Origin: Carallia brachiata
Taxonomy: Eukaryota > Streptophyta > Magnoliopsida > Malpighiales > Rhizophoraceae
Assembly: GCA_021464245.1 (NCBI GenBank)
Contig: JADCRB010000043.1
Location: forward strand, 7,277,056-7,341,055
Direction: 5' to 3'
DNA length: 64,000 bases
The position numbers and the translations under genes were made by a program. Of this stretch, positions 49,957 through 60,127 are shown in pieces (positions within the stretch are counted from its first letter, which is position 1; every line of letters begins with the position of its first letter). Under the pieces are notes generated by a model. That model made no database searches and was not told the DNA's origin. It saw only the letters and a program-made list of their open reading frames with translations.

Positions 49957-52900
49957 TTAGTTACATAATTGAGCAAGCATTGGGGTTCTCATCGCTAAAA
50001 ATTTGAGGATAGGAAAAATAGTACTCCATGGAGCACCTTGATGGCCAATATTCAATTCCCTTGACATCAGTAATCCTTCTCTCCTCCTCCCCTCCTCCTT
50101 TCTCTGCCTCTTTCTTCGCTCTTCTTCTTCTCTTCCTTCTTCTCCCTCCTCCTTCCCATTTTTCTCTCTTCTTTCACGATGGAAGCTTGCTTGGGTTGTC
50201 TGGTACACATCTTCCACCAGCTTTGCAGGATCAACCACCCCTTTTACCATCACCTTGGCATTGGCAAGGTCAGTTTCCACTGACTTTACACCTGCAATAA
50301 TTGCAATGCATTTAAAAACACAAGACTTTTAATTCATATCTTTCATATACTTTTTAGCACTTTTCAATGGAACTGTAAAATATCATGGATTTCTAATTTG
50401 ACTCACCTGTAATCCTGGTCTCCTCCTCCTCCCCTCCTTTCTCTGCCTCTTTTTTCTCTTCTTCTTTCTCTGCCTCTTTCTTCTCTTCTTTCTTCTCTTC
50501 TTCCTTTTTCTCTTCTTCTTTCACTATGGAAGCTTGCTTTCTTGTTTTCTTGTACACAACTTCCACCAGCTTTGCAGGATCAACCACCCCTTTTACTATC
50601 ACCTTGGCATTGGCAAGGTCAGTTTCCACTGACTCTACACCTGTAATAATTGAAATGCATTTAAAGTCACAAGACTTTTAATTCATTTCTTTCGTATGGG
50701 TCAAATTAACTCAAATTCAAATGTAACTAAAAAAAATTTAATTGAGGTCCAATTAATAAAAATGATTCAGAAAATTTGCATTATAAAAAATGCAAATAAA
50801 AATAACAAGTACGAAAAATAGAGTGAGCTAAAGTTAATGTTGAGTGCCTAGCTTCTTCCTTGTTCACTGGTTCAGTACTGAAGTTTGGAAGCTAGCTGAA
50901 CTGCAGAAAGGTTTTGACAGCAACTTCAGCAGGAAGGAAATGAAGACTTTTTGATTAAATGTGTATCTGATGAGCTTGTAACTGGATATGTAATTAGTCT
51001 AATTCAAGTAATGATGTTAAAAGTTGAATTATATTGTTTTTGGTTGTGATTAGTAGCTGTCTTTGTTAAAACCCAGTTAGTGGGATTAGGTGACAGCTTT
51101 TGTACTTGACGGAGCTTGCATAGCTTAGTAGCTGTACTTGTCTAGAACATAAAACCCTTTTAAGTGATTTTGGTTTGAAATGAACAAGAAAGGCTAATGA
51201 ACTTCCTGGAAAATTGAGTGTTCTCTCACTGCAACCTCTCTTCAAAAATTTTCTGTTCTTCTTAACAACAGTTAATGGAGAGATATAAAGCAGGAAGACA
51301 TACCTTGGATCTTCCCGATTCCCCGCTGTAACTGTTGAGCGCAGCCTTCACAATGCATTCGAATGCTCAATACAACCGTTACCACAGCAGGAGGCTGCCA
51401 AAATGGGGCATTGGGATATGGTAATTACAGGATCATAATTAACATGCTATGCCAATGATAGACAAATATTAAGTAAACAATCACACTTGTTACTTTTGGA
51501 CCAAGTCCCAACTATGAAACGTACATAATTTATATACTCCAGAAAGTCTTATTATGCTGTTCAAAAAAAGAAAGTCTTATTATGAGCATGTCCTTTTGGA
51601 TTGCAGTACCTAAGAAACTATAATAAAAGTCATCTTCCACTTTTTGATTTAATTTTCAAGCATGTAGGTGATTCATCAATAGAAGTGTGGCCATCAGAAT
51701 CCAAAAAATCACAATACCCCATGATAGTGACAAAGAAGCCAGTGGAGAGAAAACAAAACAACAAGCATCCTCGAGACATGCTTATGCGGTGCCGATCAAT
51801 TAATAGATTATAAATATATAGTCTTATTATATGCAATTCTTAAACCATGCTACATTTATGCTAATTTTTATGCTTTGCTTTTCGAAGTCTTAATTTTCAT
51901 GCGGGCCTAGAACAGTGAGTGAATTATGGGCATTTGATAATCATTTCATGGATAAACCTCTAAAGAAAGTATGATTTAACCACAGAAGACGGAATAGTGT
52001 TTACTTTCTTTGCTCTTACTGTTTGTTAAAAGCATGGCTTCTTTTTTCATATCTGGGTAAACACCTAACTAGCATGGGCTCAAAAAAAGGTTTAACCTTT
52101 GTTAAAGCATCGACTAAGGTAATTGTTTACTTTCACTTCCCAAAGTTGGGAAACAAAAAAACTCAAAAAACACAATTATTTTACGTTTCCTCTACAAGCA
52201 CCCAACCCTCCCCCACCCCAATTTTTTTCTCTCTCCACTACAAATTAAGCAAAGTTCTCTAGTTAGGTAGCCTTTTAGTTTGTGGGAGCTAACATTTAAA
52301 CCCGTGACCCCATGGCAGTGAAAGCACATATAAACTGTGGGGTCAAAGACCCTATAATGGTTGCCTTCCTGCTGTCATATATAGTAGAATGTGCCCTTAA
52401 ATGTTCTCACTTGTTTTGTTACTTATCACCATGTCAGCAGTGGAGGCAGTGGTCACAACCCAAAAATTTCTCTTGTGGACTAAAGGATAGACAAGTGGGT
52501 AGCTGGAAAGGGTTAAAAACGATTTTAGCTTTAGCCCAAAGCTTAATTACCTGGGGTCAAAGAAACGGTCTCTAGGCCAACTTTAATGGGTCAAAAATGG
52601 ATGTGGTGTAAATTGCTTATCAAAAAAAAAAAAAACAAAAAGAAAATTTTGAGGGTAATCATTGTGTGTGATTCTGTATCTTTCAATTTTTTCTTTTTTT
52701 TTTTTTTGTTACCTCCTCTTTCTTCTCTTCCTCTGGTTCTTTGCTTTCTTCCTGCTTGTACTCTTCAGGTGGTTTTGGCAAAGGTGAATTTATCTCCACT
52801 TTCCTGCCAATTTCCTTTTGCAGCCTCTCACATACTTTTACGGGGTCTGCTTTTTTGCCTTTCACCACTACTTTACTGGCTTTACTATCTGTGATTACTT

Positions 52901-53559
52901 CTTCCACTCCTGTCATCCAAATAATTCGAAATTATCATCAATCTAATAGAAGATAATCATTTATTTGATATGCAATTTATGTTCCCTTTTTTTCTCAAAG
53001 GGTAGTTGACATCATATGTGTGTGTGTAAATTGTGTGTTCTCCTTTTATTCTGGTAGAGATAAAGGTTGAACGATCCTACTAAGCATATGCCATATAGCT
53101 TGTTTATTAGAAGATTTTTTAAACATTGGGTCTTTGAAGGACCCAGTGAATATCTGAGTGTTGACATGAACTACTTAAGATCCCCTTGAACCCATTTTCC
53201 TCTTTATCCCACAATTCAACTTTGAACCGAGAAATGAACCAAATGGGAAAAAAGAATCTGATTCATCTCCAAAAGAAAATTTTCCGACTTTGGAGGTGTG
53301 AGTATTCGTGTTGGTGCACATAAAAGATGGCAAAGAAGATAATTTATAGATTAAAAAAAAAAAAGGCAGAGGAATTAAAAGAAAAAAAAGGAAAGTGGAA
53401 AGGACCTTCAAATCCTTTCAAGGCTTTTGCAACTGTCCTAGCACAGGCTTCACAATGCATATCAACCTTGAGAACAATCTCTGGAGGCTCTTCTTCCTTT
53501 TTCTCTCCTTGTTTCTTCTCTTCCTTGGTTTCTTCTTTTTTTTCTTCTACTTTGCTCTC
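49957..53559 (-). CDS. HIPP: heavy-metal-associated isoprenylated plant protein (HIPP-like), two HMA domains; start missing, C-terminus frameshifted
   Basis: Minus-strand exons in consistent phase: 53559-53406 (acidic/Lys-rich lead, then PPEIVLKVDMHCEACA...GFEG), 52909-52713 (VEEVITDSK...KVVVKGKKADPVKV, ends EEKKEE), 51394-51304 (PPAVVTVVLSIRMHCEGCA...KIQG), 50640-50407 (VESVETDLANAKVIVKG...KEEEKK) and 50291-49957 (VKSVETDLANAKVMVKG...). Each HMA domain has the metal-binding MxCxxC motif (MHCEAC, MHCEGC) and is split by an intron after its first half, as in known HIPPs. Family members bind metals or partner proteins and are farnesylated at a C-terminal CaaX box. Oddities: no start codon exon is found upstream; the last exon is duplicated; and the frame entering the last exon misses the CaaX box, which survives in another frame. 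It may be a pseudogene in progress. HMA identity is firm, functionality is not. Confidence 0.75.
50407..50640 (-). other. duplicated, phase-symmetric HIPP exon (copy B)
   Basis: This 234-nt exon and the terminal exon (50291-49957) encode near-identical starts (VESVETDLANAKVIVKGVVDP against VKSVETDLANAKVMVKGVVD). They also share flanking intron sequence (ATGCATTTAAA upstream). Copy B begins and ends in phase 1 and has a good donor, GTGAGT. At the matching place copy A reads straight on as coding (ITDVKG). It can therefore be included or skipped without altering frame. Confidence 0.8.
50838..51270 (+). mobile_element. solo LTR, 433 bp, with 5-bp target duplication
   Basis: The segment begins TGTTGAGTGCC and ends CTTAACAACA (TGTTG...CAACA inverted ends). 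It is flanked by a perfect GTTAA duplication at 50833-50837 and 51271-51275. Size, TG/CA ends and 5-bp duplication define an LTR with no internal retrotransposon, that is, a solo LTR from recombination. It lies inside the HIPP intron between exons 51304-51394 and 50407-50640, antisense to the gene. It is probably copia-type judging from size; this is a weak inference. Confidence 0.87.
52050..53080. repeat. HIPP segmental duplication, copy 1
   Basis: This is homologous to about 53700-55267 in direct orientation. Both contain AAACACCTAACTAGC, the exon coding VEEV(I/T), and the flank TCTAATAGAAGATAATCATTT. Copy 1 lacks the hAT element found in copy 2. It holds the complete 197-nt HMA exon. Confidence 0.8.
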
Positions 53560-54405
53560 CTAATAATTCCATAAATATGTGAAAAAATATTTACTTTTTT
53601 TTGCAAAAAAAAAAAATCTAATTGCATAAAAAACAGACGATTGCAAAGTTTCGGTTTTACGTATCACTTTTTTCGTAACTATGTATCTTTTTCCCATTCA
53701 TTATTGAGCAAACACCTAACTAGCTTGGCCCTCAGAAAGCCTTCCCCTTCTGTTATCTCGAGATTATCATTAATGGATGAGTACTTTCTTATGTCAAAAA
53801 AAAAAAAAGGGGCCCCAAAAAAAAGTTTTAACCTTTGTTAAAAGCATCGATTAATGTAATTGCTTACTTTCACTTCACAAAACTGGAAAAAAAAAAAAAA
53901 CAATTATTCTTCGTTTCCTCCACAAAAATCCAACCCTCACATGAGTTACCCACCCCCAACCCCTATTTTTAATTTCTCCAATACAAAGCAAAGTTCCTTA
54001 GGTAGCCTTTTAGTTTGTGGGATCTAACATTTAAACCCGTGAACTGTGGGGTCAAAGGCCCTATATAATGGATGCCTCCCTGCTGTCATATACAGTAGAC
54101 TGTGCCTTAAATGTATGGGGCTCACTTGTTTTGTTGCTTATCACCATGTCAGCAGTGGGGTGCAGTGTTCACACCCACAGGTTTCTCTTGTAGTTAAGGG
54201 ACTAAAGGATAGACAAGTGGGTAGCTGGAAAGGGTTTAAAAGGCCAAAGATGACTTCTTTCAATTTTAGCTTTAGCCCAAAGCTTAATTACCTAGGGTAA
54301 AAAAAAGGGTCTCTAGGCCAACTTTAATGGGTCAAAATGTATATGGTGTAAAACTGTAAATTACTTATAAAAAAAAAAAAGAAAAATTGATGGTAATTAT
54401 TGTGT

Positions 54406-54956
54406 CTAGGAAGTAATGACACTTTTAAAATGGTGAGTACCCGTGTCGGACACGACATTCGCCCGACACTCTTCGGACACGTGTCGGACATTCCGAAACG
54501 TGTCCCACAAAAAAATAAAAATAAAAAAATTCGGACACGCGTGTCGGACAGTTGTAATTCACGTGTCGGACACTTGTAATACACGTGTCATATACTTTTA
54601 TATGTATTTGATATTTTAATTAGTATATTATACACATATATATATTATTTGCTTAAATATTTTATTATGAATACACACACATATATATACACACATATAA
54701 TATTTTTTAAAAGAATTATGAATAAAATACAAGTTATATTATAAAATATCATAATAATAATTAATATGTACTATACGTAGAAAAAAATTTAAAATTTATT
54801 AAAAATATTTAAATTACATACATACATATATAATATATAATATATTTTACAGCCGTGTCTACGCCGTATCCGTGTCCTAATTTTTTTCGAATTTCCGTGT
54901 CCCCGTATCAGTGTCGTGTCGTGTCCATATCCCGTGTCCGTGTCTGTGCATCCTAG
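54406..54956. mobile_element. non-autonomous hAT element, 551 bp, 8-bp target duplication
   Basis: Ends CTAGGAAGTA (left) and CTAGGATGCA (right, reverse complement) are flanked by TATTGTGT (54398-54405) and CATTGTGT (54957-54964), 7 of 8 identical. Subterminal regions are full of GTGTCGGACAC-type motifs in both orientations. The paralogous site in copy 1 (near 52655) is empty, confirming insertion. No transposase is encoded. Confidence 0.87.
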
Positions 54957-55006
54957 CATTGTGTGTGATTCTGTATCTTTCATTTTTTTTTTTTTTGTTT
55001 GGGTAC

Positions 55007-55119
55007 CTCCTCTTTCTTCTCTTCCTTGGGTTCTTCGATTTCTTCCTGCTTGGGGTCTGCTGTTTTGCCTTTCACCACTATTTTACAGGCTTTACTATCT
55101 CTGGTTACTTCTTCCACTC
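55007..55119 (-). pseudogene. duplicated HIPP half-exon with 84-nt in-frame deletion
   Basis: This encodes VEEVTRDSKACKIVVKGKT then ADPKQEEIEEP...EEKKEE. It is colinear with exon 52909-52713 but lacks 28 codons (the end of the HMA fold and linker). The acceptor (GACAG) and donor (GAGGAG/GTACC) are retained, as are phases (1 in, 0 out), so it could splice to 53559. No first-half HMA exon lies upstream before the LTR, so it is orphaned. Confidence 0.75.
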
Positions 55120-55267
55120 CTGTCATCCAAATAATTTCAAATTATCATCGATCTAATAGAAGATAATCATTTTATTGGATATGCAATTTATGTTCCTTTT
55201 TTCCTCAAAGGAAAAAATAATCATTGTGTGTTCTCCTTTTATTCTAGTAGAGATATAAGGTTGAACG

Positions 55268-55697
55268 TGTTAGAAATAATATTATAAAATAACCGAAAAT
55301 GGATGTAAATAAAAATGAACAAGGATATGAACGATGTTTGAGGCATGCTAGATACTGTTCTTAAGGATAATTTTTTCCTCCGTTCTTAAGTTGAGACAGT
55401 ACAGCAAGTCCAAGCGGTTATCTTATTATGATACAACAGACTTTTTCACTAATGTGCACTTTAAATGGTGAGATAATAGAAACAACTCTAATCTTGATTA
55501 ACCCAGCAAATTCCAGCAGAAGAAGTGTATGCAAGAAGAAGAGTATATGAATGGATATATCCTAAAGAAGAAGAAGATGTTTATATATTGGTTTGGGCTT
55601 TAAGACTCATGAAAACATATAATGGTCATAAATGTAGAAAACGGCAGAATGATGATGGTTAATAACTGTAACAGTTATAACGGCTAGTTCTCTAACA
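55268..55697 (-). mobile_element. solo-LTR-like sequence, 430 bp, without target duplication
   Basis: On the minus strand it starts TGTTAGAGAACTAG and ends TTATTTCTAACA (TGTTAGA...TCTAACA inverted ends). It has a TATA-like AATATATAAACATC about one third in, followed by a pyrimidine-rich leader, as in copia LTRs. Flanks are GAACG on the left and GCCAA on the right, so no 5-bp duplication exists. It sits exactly between the HIPP duplication and the TIR-NBS pseudogene. Confidence 0.72.
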
Positions 55698-55770
55698 GCC
55701 AAAAACAACTAATTTGACTGAATTCTAAACGGTCTCAAAAAAAATTGAGTTCAAGGTGAATTATCTCAAA

Positions 55771-58211
55771 AACGACTATCTACACCATCAAGCACTACAA
55801 GCACATTTTTGTGGCAAAGCCTTTGCTCTACCATATTGGTATCACTATTCAAAGGCCATAAACTATGGTTTTACTACTTTATGATTTTCAAAACTAGTTC
55901 CAACTGTAAAGCAGATGTACCATGTTTTCTAAATTTGTCTTTAACATCCGCCAGAAAGCAATTACTTCAAATTGACTGGAGGGCCTATCATAAGCAACCA
56001 TGGCAAGAGTTGTCTTGTCAATACCTCCCATTCCCCATGTTCCTATCATTTGAACAGCTTCGCTGTTGAGATCCTCCAGTCGCAAATCCATTCCCTTTAC
56101 TTGAGAGCCAATTCCAACTAAGTCCCGAGCATCAGATGATGACTTACAAACTAATTTATCAGAAATATCTCCAACAATCTCCTCAATCAATTTGGCTTCG
56201 TCCCTGCTAAGTTGAACAAAAGGAAAGGGAAAAAAAAATTCCGAGTCATCTTGACAAATTAGCAACAAAAAGGACATTAATATATGTGGATACTATAATT
56301 CAACAGTGGCCAGAATCTGAAATTGGAAACCTTCCTCTGTGATTTACCACAAAAAAAAAAAAAAAAACAGTGGAAATGCAATGCTCACCATAGTTCGGTT
56401 AGTTTTAGTGGAGACCCTGCTGAGAGGAAAATCTCAACTTCCATTTTCGGAATAGTTGTTCACTCTCACCATCATTTTCTAAACTAAAAATGACAACAAG
56501 TTACCGCTTATCTAGCAAAGGTTGTACTCAGTTCTAACAAGATGGTCACTTTGTTTTATATCATAACTCATTAGCGTTCTTAAATGGACACAATTGGATG
56601 GATGCGACAATAAATTGTTATGAATGTTCCTTATACATTTGTAGTTCTTATTATTAAATACAATCATGTATGAAAAAATAAAAGCATAGGCTGAATGGTG
56701 ATGATTGTATGATTGCAGGTGAATCTACCTACGTTTTTCCTCTTTTGTTTATTTATAAAAAAGATTAGTAGGAAGAAAGTAGTGAACAGAAGAAGCATTA
56801 ATAATATAATAATGCGAGATATTTTTGTAACTGTATTAATTTTTTTTATAAATAAAAATAGCGTGATAATTTATTATATTATATTTTATTAATTTTATTA
56901 TAAAAATAATTAAATTTATTATATTATTAATATTTTTTTTATCCACCGCTCTCCGCCAACGTGTCCAAACCCTCATTTAACTGAATAGCGTCTAGAAAGT
57001 CAAAGTTGTCTTTCGATATATTTCCCTAGGTATCTGGAGGTCAAATTTACCTACTTTTTCTGATCTCTTGCGTAATTCCCGTATGTTGGATAAAGTTTTT
57101 TTAGTGCCTTTTTTTTAACCACGCAGGTCCTAAAAAATATCCCATCCCCAAAAAAAAAGAGAAAGCGAGAAAGTTGGATCGTTTTATTTGATTGGAAAGA
57201 CGGATGGATAAGAAGGTATTTGATTGAACCCACTTATGGGCTTTCAGCTTAATCATGTTCGTTTAATTGATAGTTTCAAGTAATCAAAGTAGTGCCTTTG
57301 CCGCTGAGATCTGACCCAAAAAAAAAAAAAAAAAGTTCTGACTAAAAATTCCCAAACTTTTCACTGTTGGCGTACATAAAAAAAACTAAAATTTTATAGA
57401 AAAAAATATTGATACACAAAATTTTAGTGTCTAATTAATTTTTCGAATACAAAAAAATTTATTATTTATATAATCAGATGAAAATTATTAATTTTATTAT
57501 AATTTTAAAATTTATTAATTTTATTATATTTAAAATACTGATTAAAATATTAAAATACTTTAAATATATTAACGACCATATTTGAATGAAGTGTATTTTT
57601 GAGTCAATTTGTAGAGTTCCTTCCATAAAATTTATTTTTTACAAAATTAATCGTGAAAAATCGAAAGATTGGGTCGTGACATAAGAGGAAAAAAAAAAAA
57701 AAAAACAGTACCTATGCCGTGAATGCCAACCAGAGATTGTGGCAACGTCAGTGAGAGCTTTCCTCCACCTATCTACCTTGTGCAATTTCTTCTCGAATTT
57801 TCCTTCCTGCAATTGAAACTTCCCTCTTTGCTTCCTCACATCGGCCGGATCCACGTTATAAAAGATGGGTATCACTGTCTGCCCTTTTGTTTCTCTGCAT
57901 TCCATGATCCTGACGAGTTCGTCCAAGCACCAACTTGAGGAAGCGTAGTCTTCTGATATGACAACGACGGCAAACCTTGACTTTTTAATGACTCTAGGCA
58001 GGGCCTGTGCAATTGACTTCCCTTTCTCCAGCATTAAGTCATCTTTGAACGTGTATATTCCTTTGGTGTCCAGTTCTTTGTATAGATGACCTACAAAATT
58101 GTTGCGAGTATCTTCACCTCTAAAGCTCAAGAACACGTCATATTCCCAATCACTAGAGGACGTTGAGCTTGAAATTATGTGAGAACTAGAGTGCGCGAGT
58201 TTCGAAGCCAT
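55771..58211 (-). pseudogene. TIR-NBS(-LRR) disease-resistance gene, truncated and frameshifted
   Basis: Exon 1 (58211-57712) is open: MASKLAH, then a full TIR domain (YDVFLSFRGEDTRNNF, SSSWCLDELVRI with the catalytic-type Glu, PIFYNVDPADVRKQRG) and a GT donor in phase 2. A 1505-bp intron follows. Exon 2 starts at 56206 (SRDEAKLIEEIVGDISDKL, LVGIGSQV) and reaches the P-loop, which reads GMGGIDKTT instead of GMGGIGKTT. A one-base shift near 55960-55966 moves FLADVKDKFRKHG to another frame. After a further gap the kinase-2 motif KNVLVVLDGVD appears (about 55775-55840), where similarity ends. RNBS-B onward and all LRRs are missing. TNL proteins are intracellular immune receptors whose TIR cleaves NAD+; this copy cannot make a working receptor, though a TIR-only product is conceivable. 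Confidence 0.88.
56207..57711 (-). other. intron between TIR and NB-ARC exons
   Basis: A 1505-bp AT-rich intron at the position usual for TNL genes (after the TIR domain). It shows no recognised mobile element or coding sequence. Reading through the donor extends exon 1 by about 23 residues to a stop at 57639-57641. Confidence 0.75.
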
Positions 58212-58239
58212 GGTGAAGCCGAGAGAACACACCCAGGCT

Positions 58240-58583
58240 GAACTTGAAATGGGCTATTTTAGGGTTTGAATCAATTTAAGAAGATTGGGATCGAAAGAAA
58301 AGAAATTTAGATATAGAAAAGAGGGAAAACTTTAGAGAGAAATAAAATTTAATTTTTCATTCTTCTATTCTTGCTTGGCTTCAATGGCAATTATATGAAA
58401 ATAATTACAATTCTAATTTCTTTTAAAAGAATATACGGAATCTGCTAATGACATGTAACTAACAGTATGAAATTATATCCAATTAATACTTGACACCTAG
58501 ACATTTACACTAACAGACTTATCCACATCGTCTCCTAACAAAGACTTGGCCGACCAAAGTAGACCTGTCCTTAAGACTCTACG
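58240..58583 (-). mobile_element. 3' untranslated part and probable 3' LTR of the gypsy element
   Basis: After the polyprotein stop (58584-58586) the minus strand continues through GTCTTTGTTAGGAGACGATG to a candidate LTR start TGTTAGTGTAAATG (about 58523). It then runs into a pyrimidine-rich stretch ending near the TIR gene's leader. The LTR's other end and a second LTR copy are not in the window, so limits are inferred. It would be under 300 bp. Confidence 0.4.
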
Positions 58584-58839
58584 TCAAAACTGAAACTCTG
58601 GAAACTGTGAAGAAATGAAGGTCGAATTTTCCCATGTCACTTCTTCCATTAACCGGTTAGACACTGGACCAAAAGCTAAACAATTGCCTTGTTTTTTCTC
58701 TCGACAAGCCTACGGTCTAAGACTACTAATGGCTCCACTAGTAACTGACCATCACTTCCAGGAAGGGGCAATTGAGGCATGAGCTGTCCTCCATCTCCTA
58801 TATCCTTTTGAGCAAAGAAACGTGGAATATGGGATAAAT

Positions 58840-60092
58840 GAGATAAGTATATTTTTAGTTTTATATTTTTATTATTTTTTTAATTGAGTCTTAAATATTT
58901 AGGTCATTTTATTTAAGTCTTAAATATTAGATATCTATTTCAATCGAGTCCTAATTTAGATGGAAGTTTGGTTGACCGTTAAATAGAGATTTGACCACAT
59001 TAAAATATTACAAAAAATAAAAATACGTGAATTTAATGCATTAAAGTGAATAAAAAAAAATAAAAATACATCATTTTCAATAAATATACATAAATACTAT
59101 TATAAAAAAAATTCAATAAATTTAAAAACAAAAAGAAAAAAAAAAGCGAGAAATGCAAATGGAGACCTAGTTGACCGTTAAATGTTGCTTTGGCTATATT
59201 AAAATATTATGAAAAAACAGAAATATGTCATTTTAACGTATTAAAGTGAATAAAAAAATAAATACGTCACTTTGACTAAATATACATAAATACAATTATA
59301 AAAAAATAATAAACATTAAAATTTCAATAAATTTAAAAACAAAAAAGAAAAAAACTTAAAGAAATTTAGTTAGAGACCTGGTTGAACGTTAAATACTGCT
59401 TTGATCATATTAAAATATTATGAAAAATAAAAATATGTCATTTTAACGTATTAAAGTGAATAAAAAAAATAAAAATATGTCATTTTGACTAAATAGACTT
59501 AAATACAATTGTAAAAAAACAAAAAACTGTAAAATTTCAATAAATTAAAAAAAATTTCAAAAGGTGGTGCGATATCACGTCATATTAATTATGGATAAAA
59601 AAACATGCTAACAACGTATCAGGTCATATTAATTATGTCATTTAGTGTGTCACGTCATCAAAAGGCGATGACATGATGTATAAAATATATTTTTTTAATT
59701 CTTAACAATTTAAGAGGAAAAAAAAGTAAAAGAAAATTATAAATTTTTGGCTTATAAAAATTTTATTAATTTTTAAAATGTTTTTTAAATTATTAACAAT
59801 TAAAAAAATTTAAAAAAAAATAAAAAAATTCATTCTCTCTTCCTCCATTACTTTTTGTCTCCTCCCTCCTCTCTTTCTCTCTCCTTCCTTTCTCTCTTTC
59901 TCTCTCCTCGCCTCTCTCCCCTTCCTCTCTCTTTTCTCCCTCTTCTCCCTCTCTTTTCCTTCATCCCGTTCTCTCTTCTTGTCATCTTCCTCTTCTTCCA
60001 TTTCTTTCACATTTTTGTAAAAAAAAAAAATTGTTGGATTAGATGAACATAAAATTAGATCTTCTTTCACACAAACCATGAAGTTACATGAT

Positions 60093-60127
<35 letters not shown>

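Larger units (their letters stand above)
53700..55267. repeat. HIPP segmental duplication, copy 2
   Basis: This matches copy 1 (52050-53080) on both sides of a 551-bp hAT insertion and carries a shortened HMA half-exon (55007-55119). Homology to copy 1 stops exactly at 55267/55268, where an LTR begins. Confidence 0.8.

Noticed and set aside
50028..50300. Plus-strand Leu/Ser/Pro-rich frame
   Set aside because: It is the complement of the HIPP Lys/Glu-coding exon; no start context or homology.
54430..54960. Regularly recurring GTGTCGGACAC motifs, considered as a CRISPR-like or satellite array
   Set aside because: Motifs are irregularly spaced, sit in both orientations at the ends of a TIR element with an 8-bp duplication, and the genome is eukaryotic.
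59810..60079. Minus-strand frame rich in Glu, Lys and Arg
   Set aside because: It is the translation of the CT/GA-rich arm of the foldback element; low complexity, no domain, not a gene.
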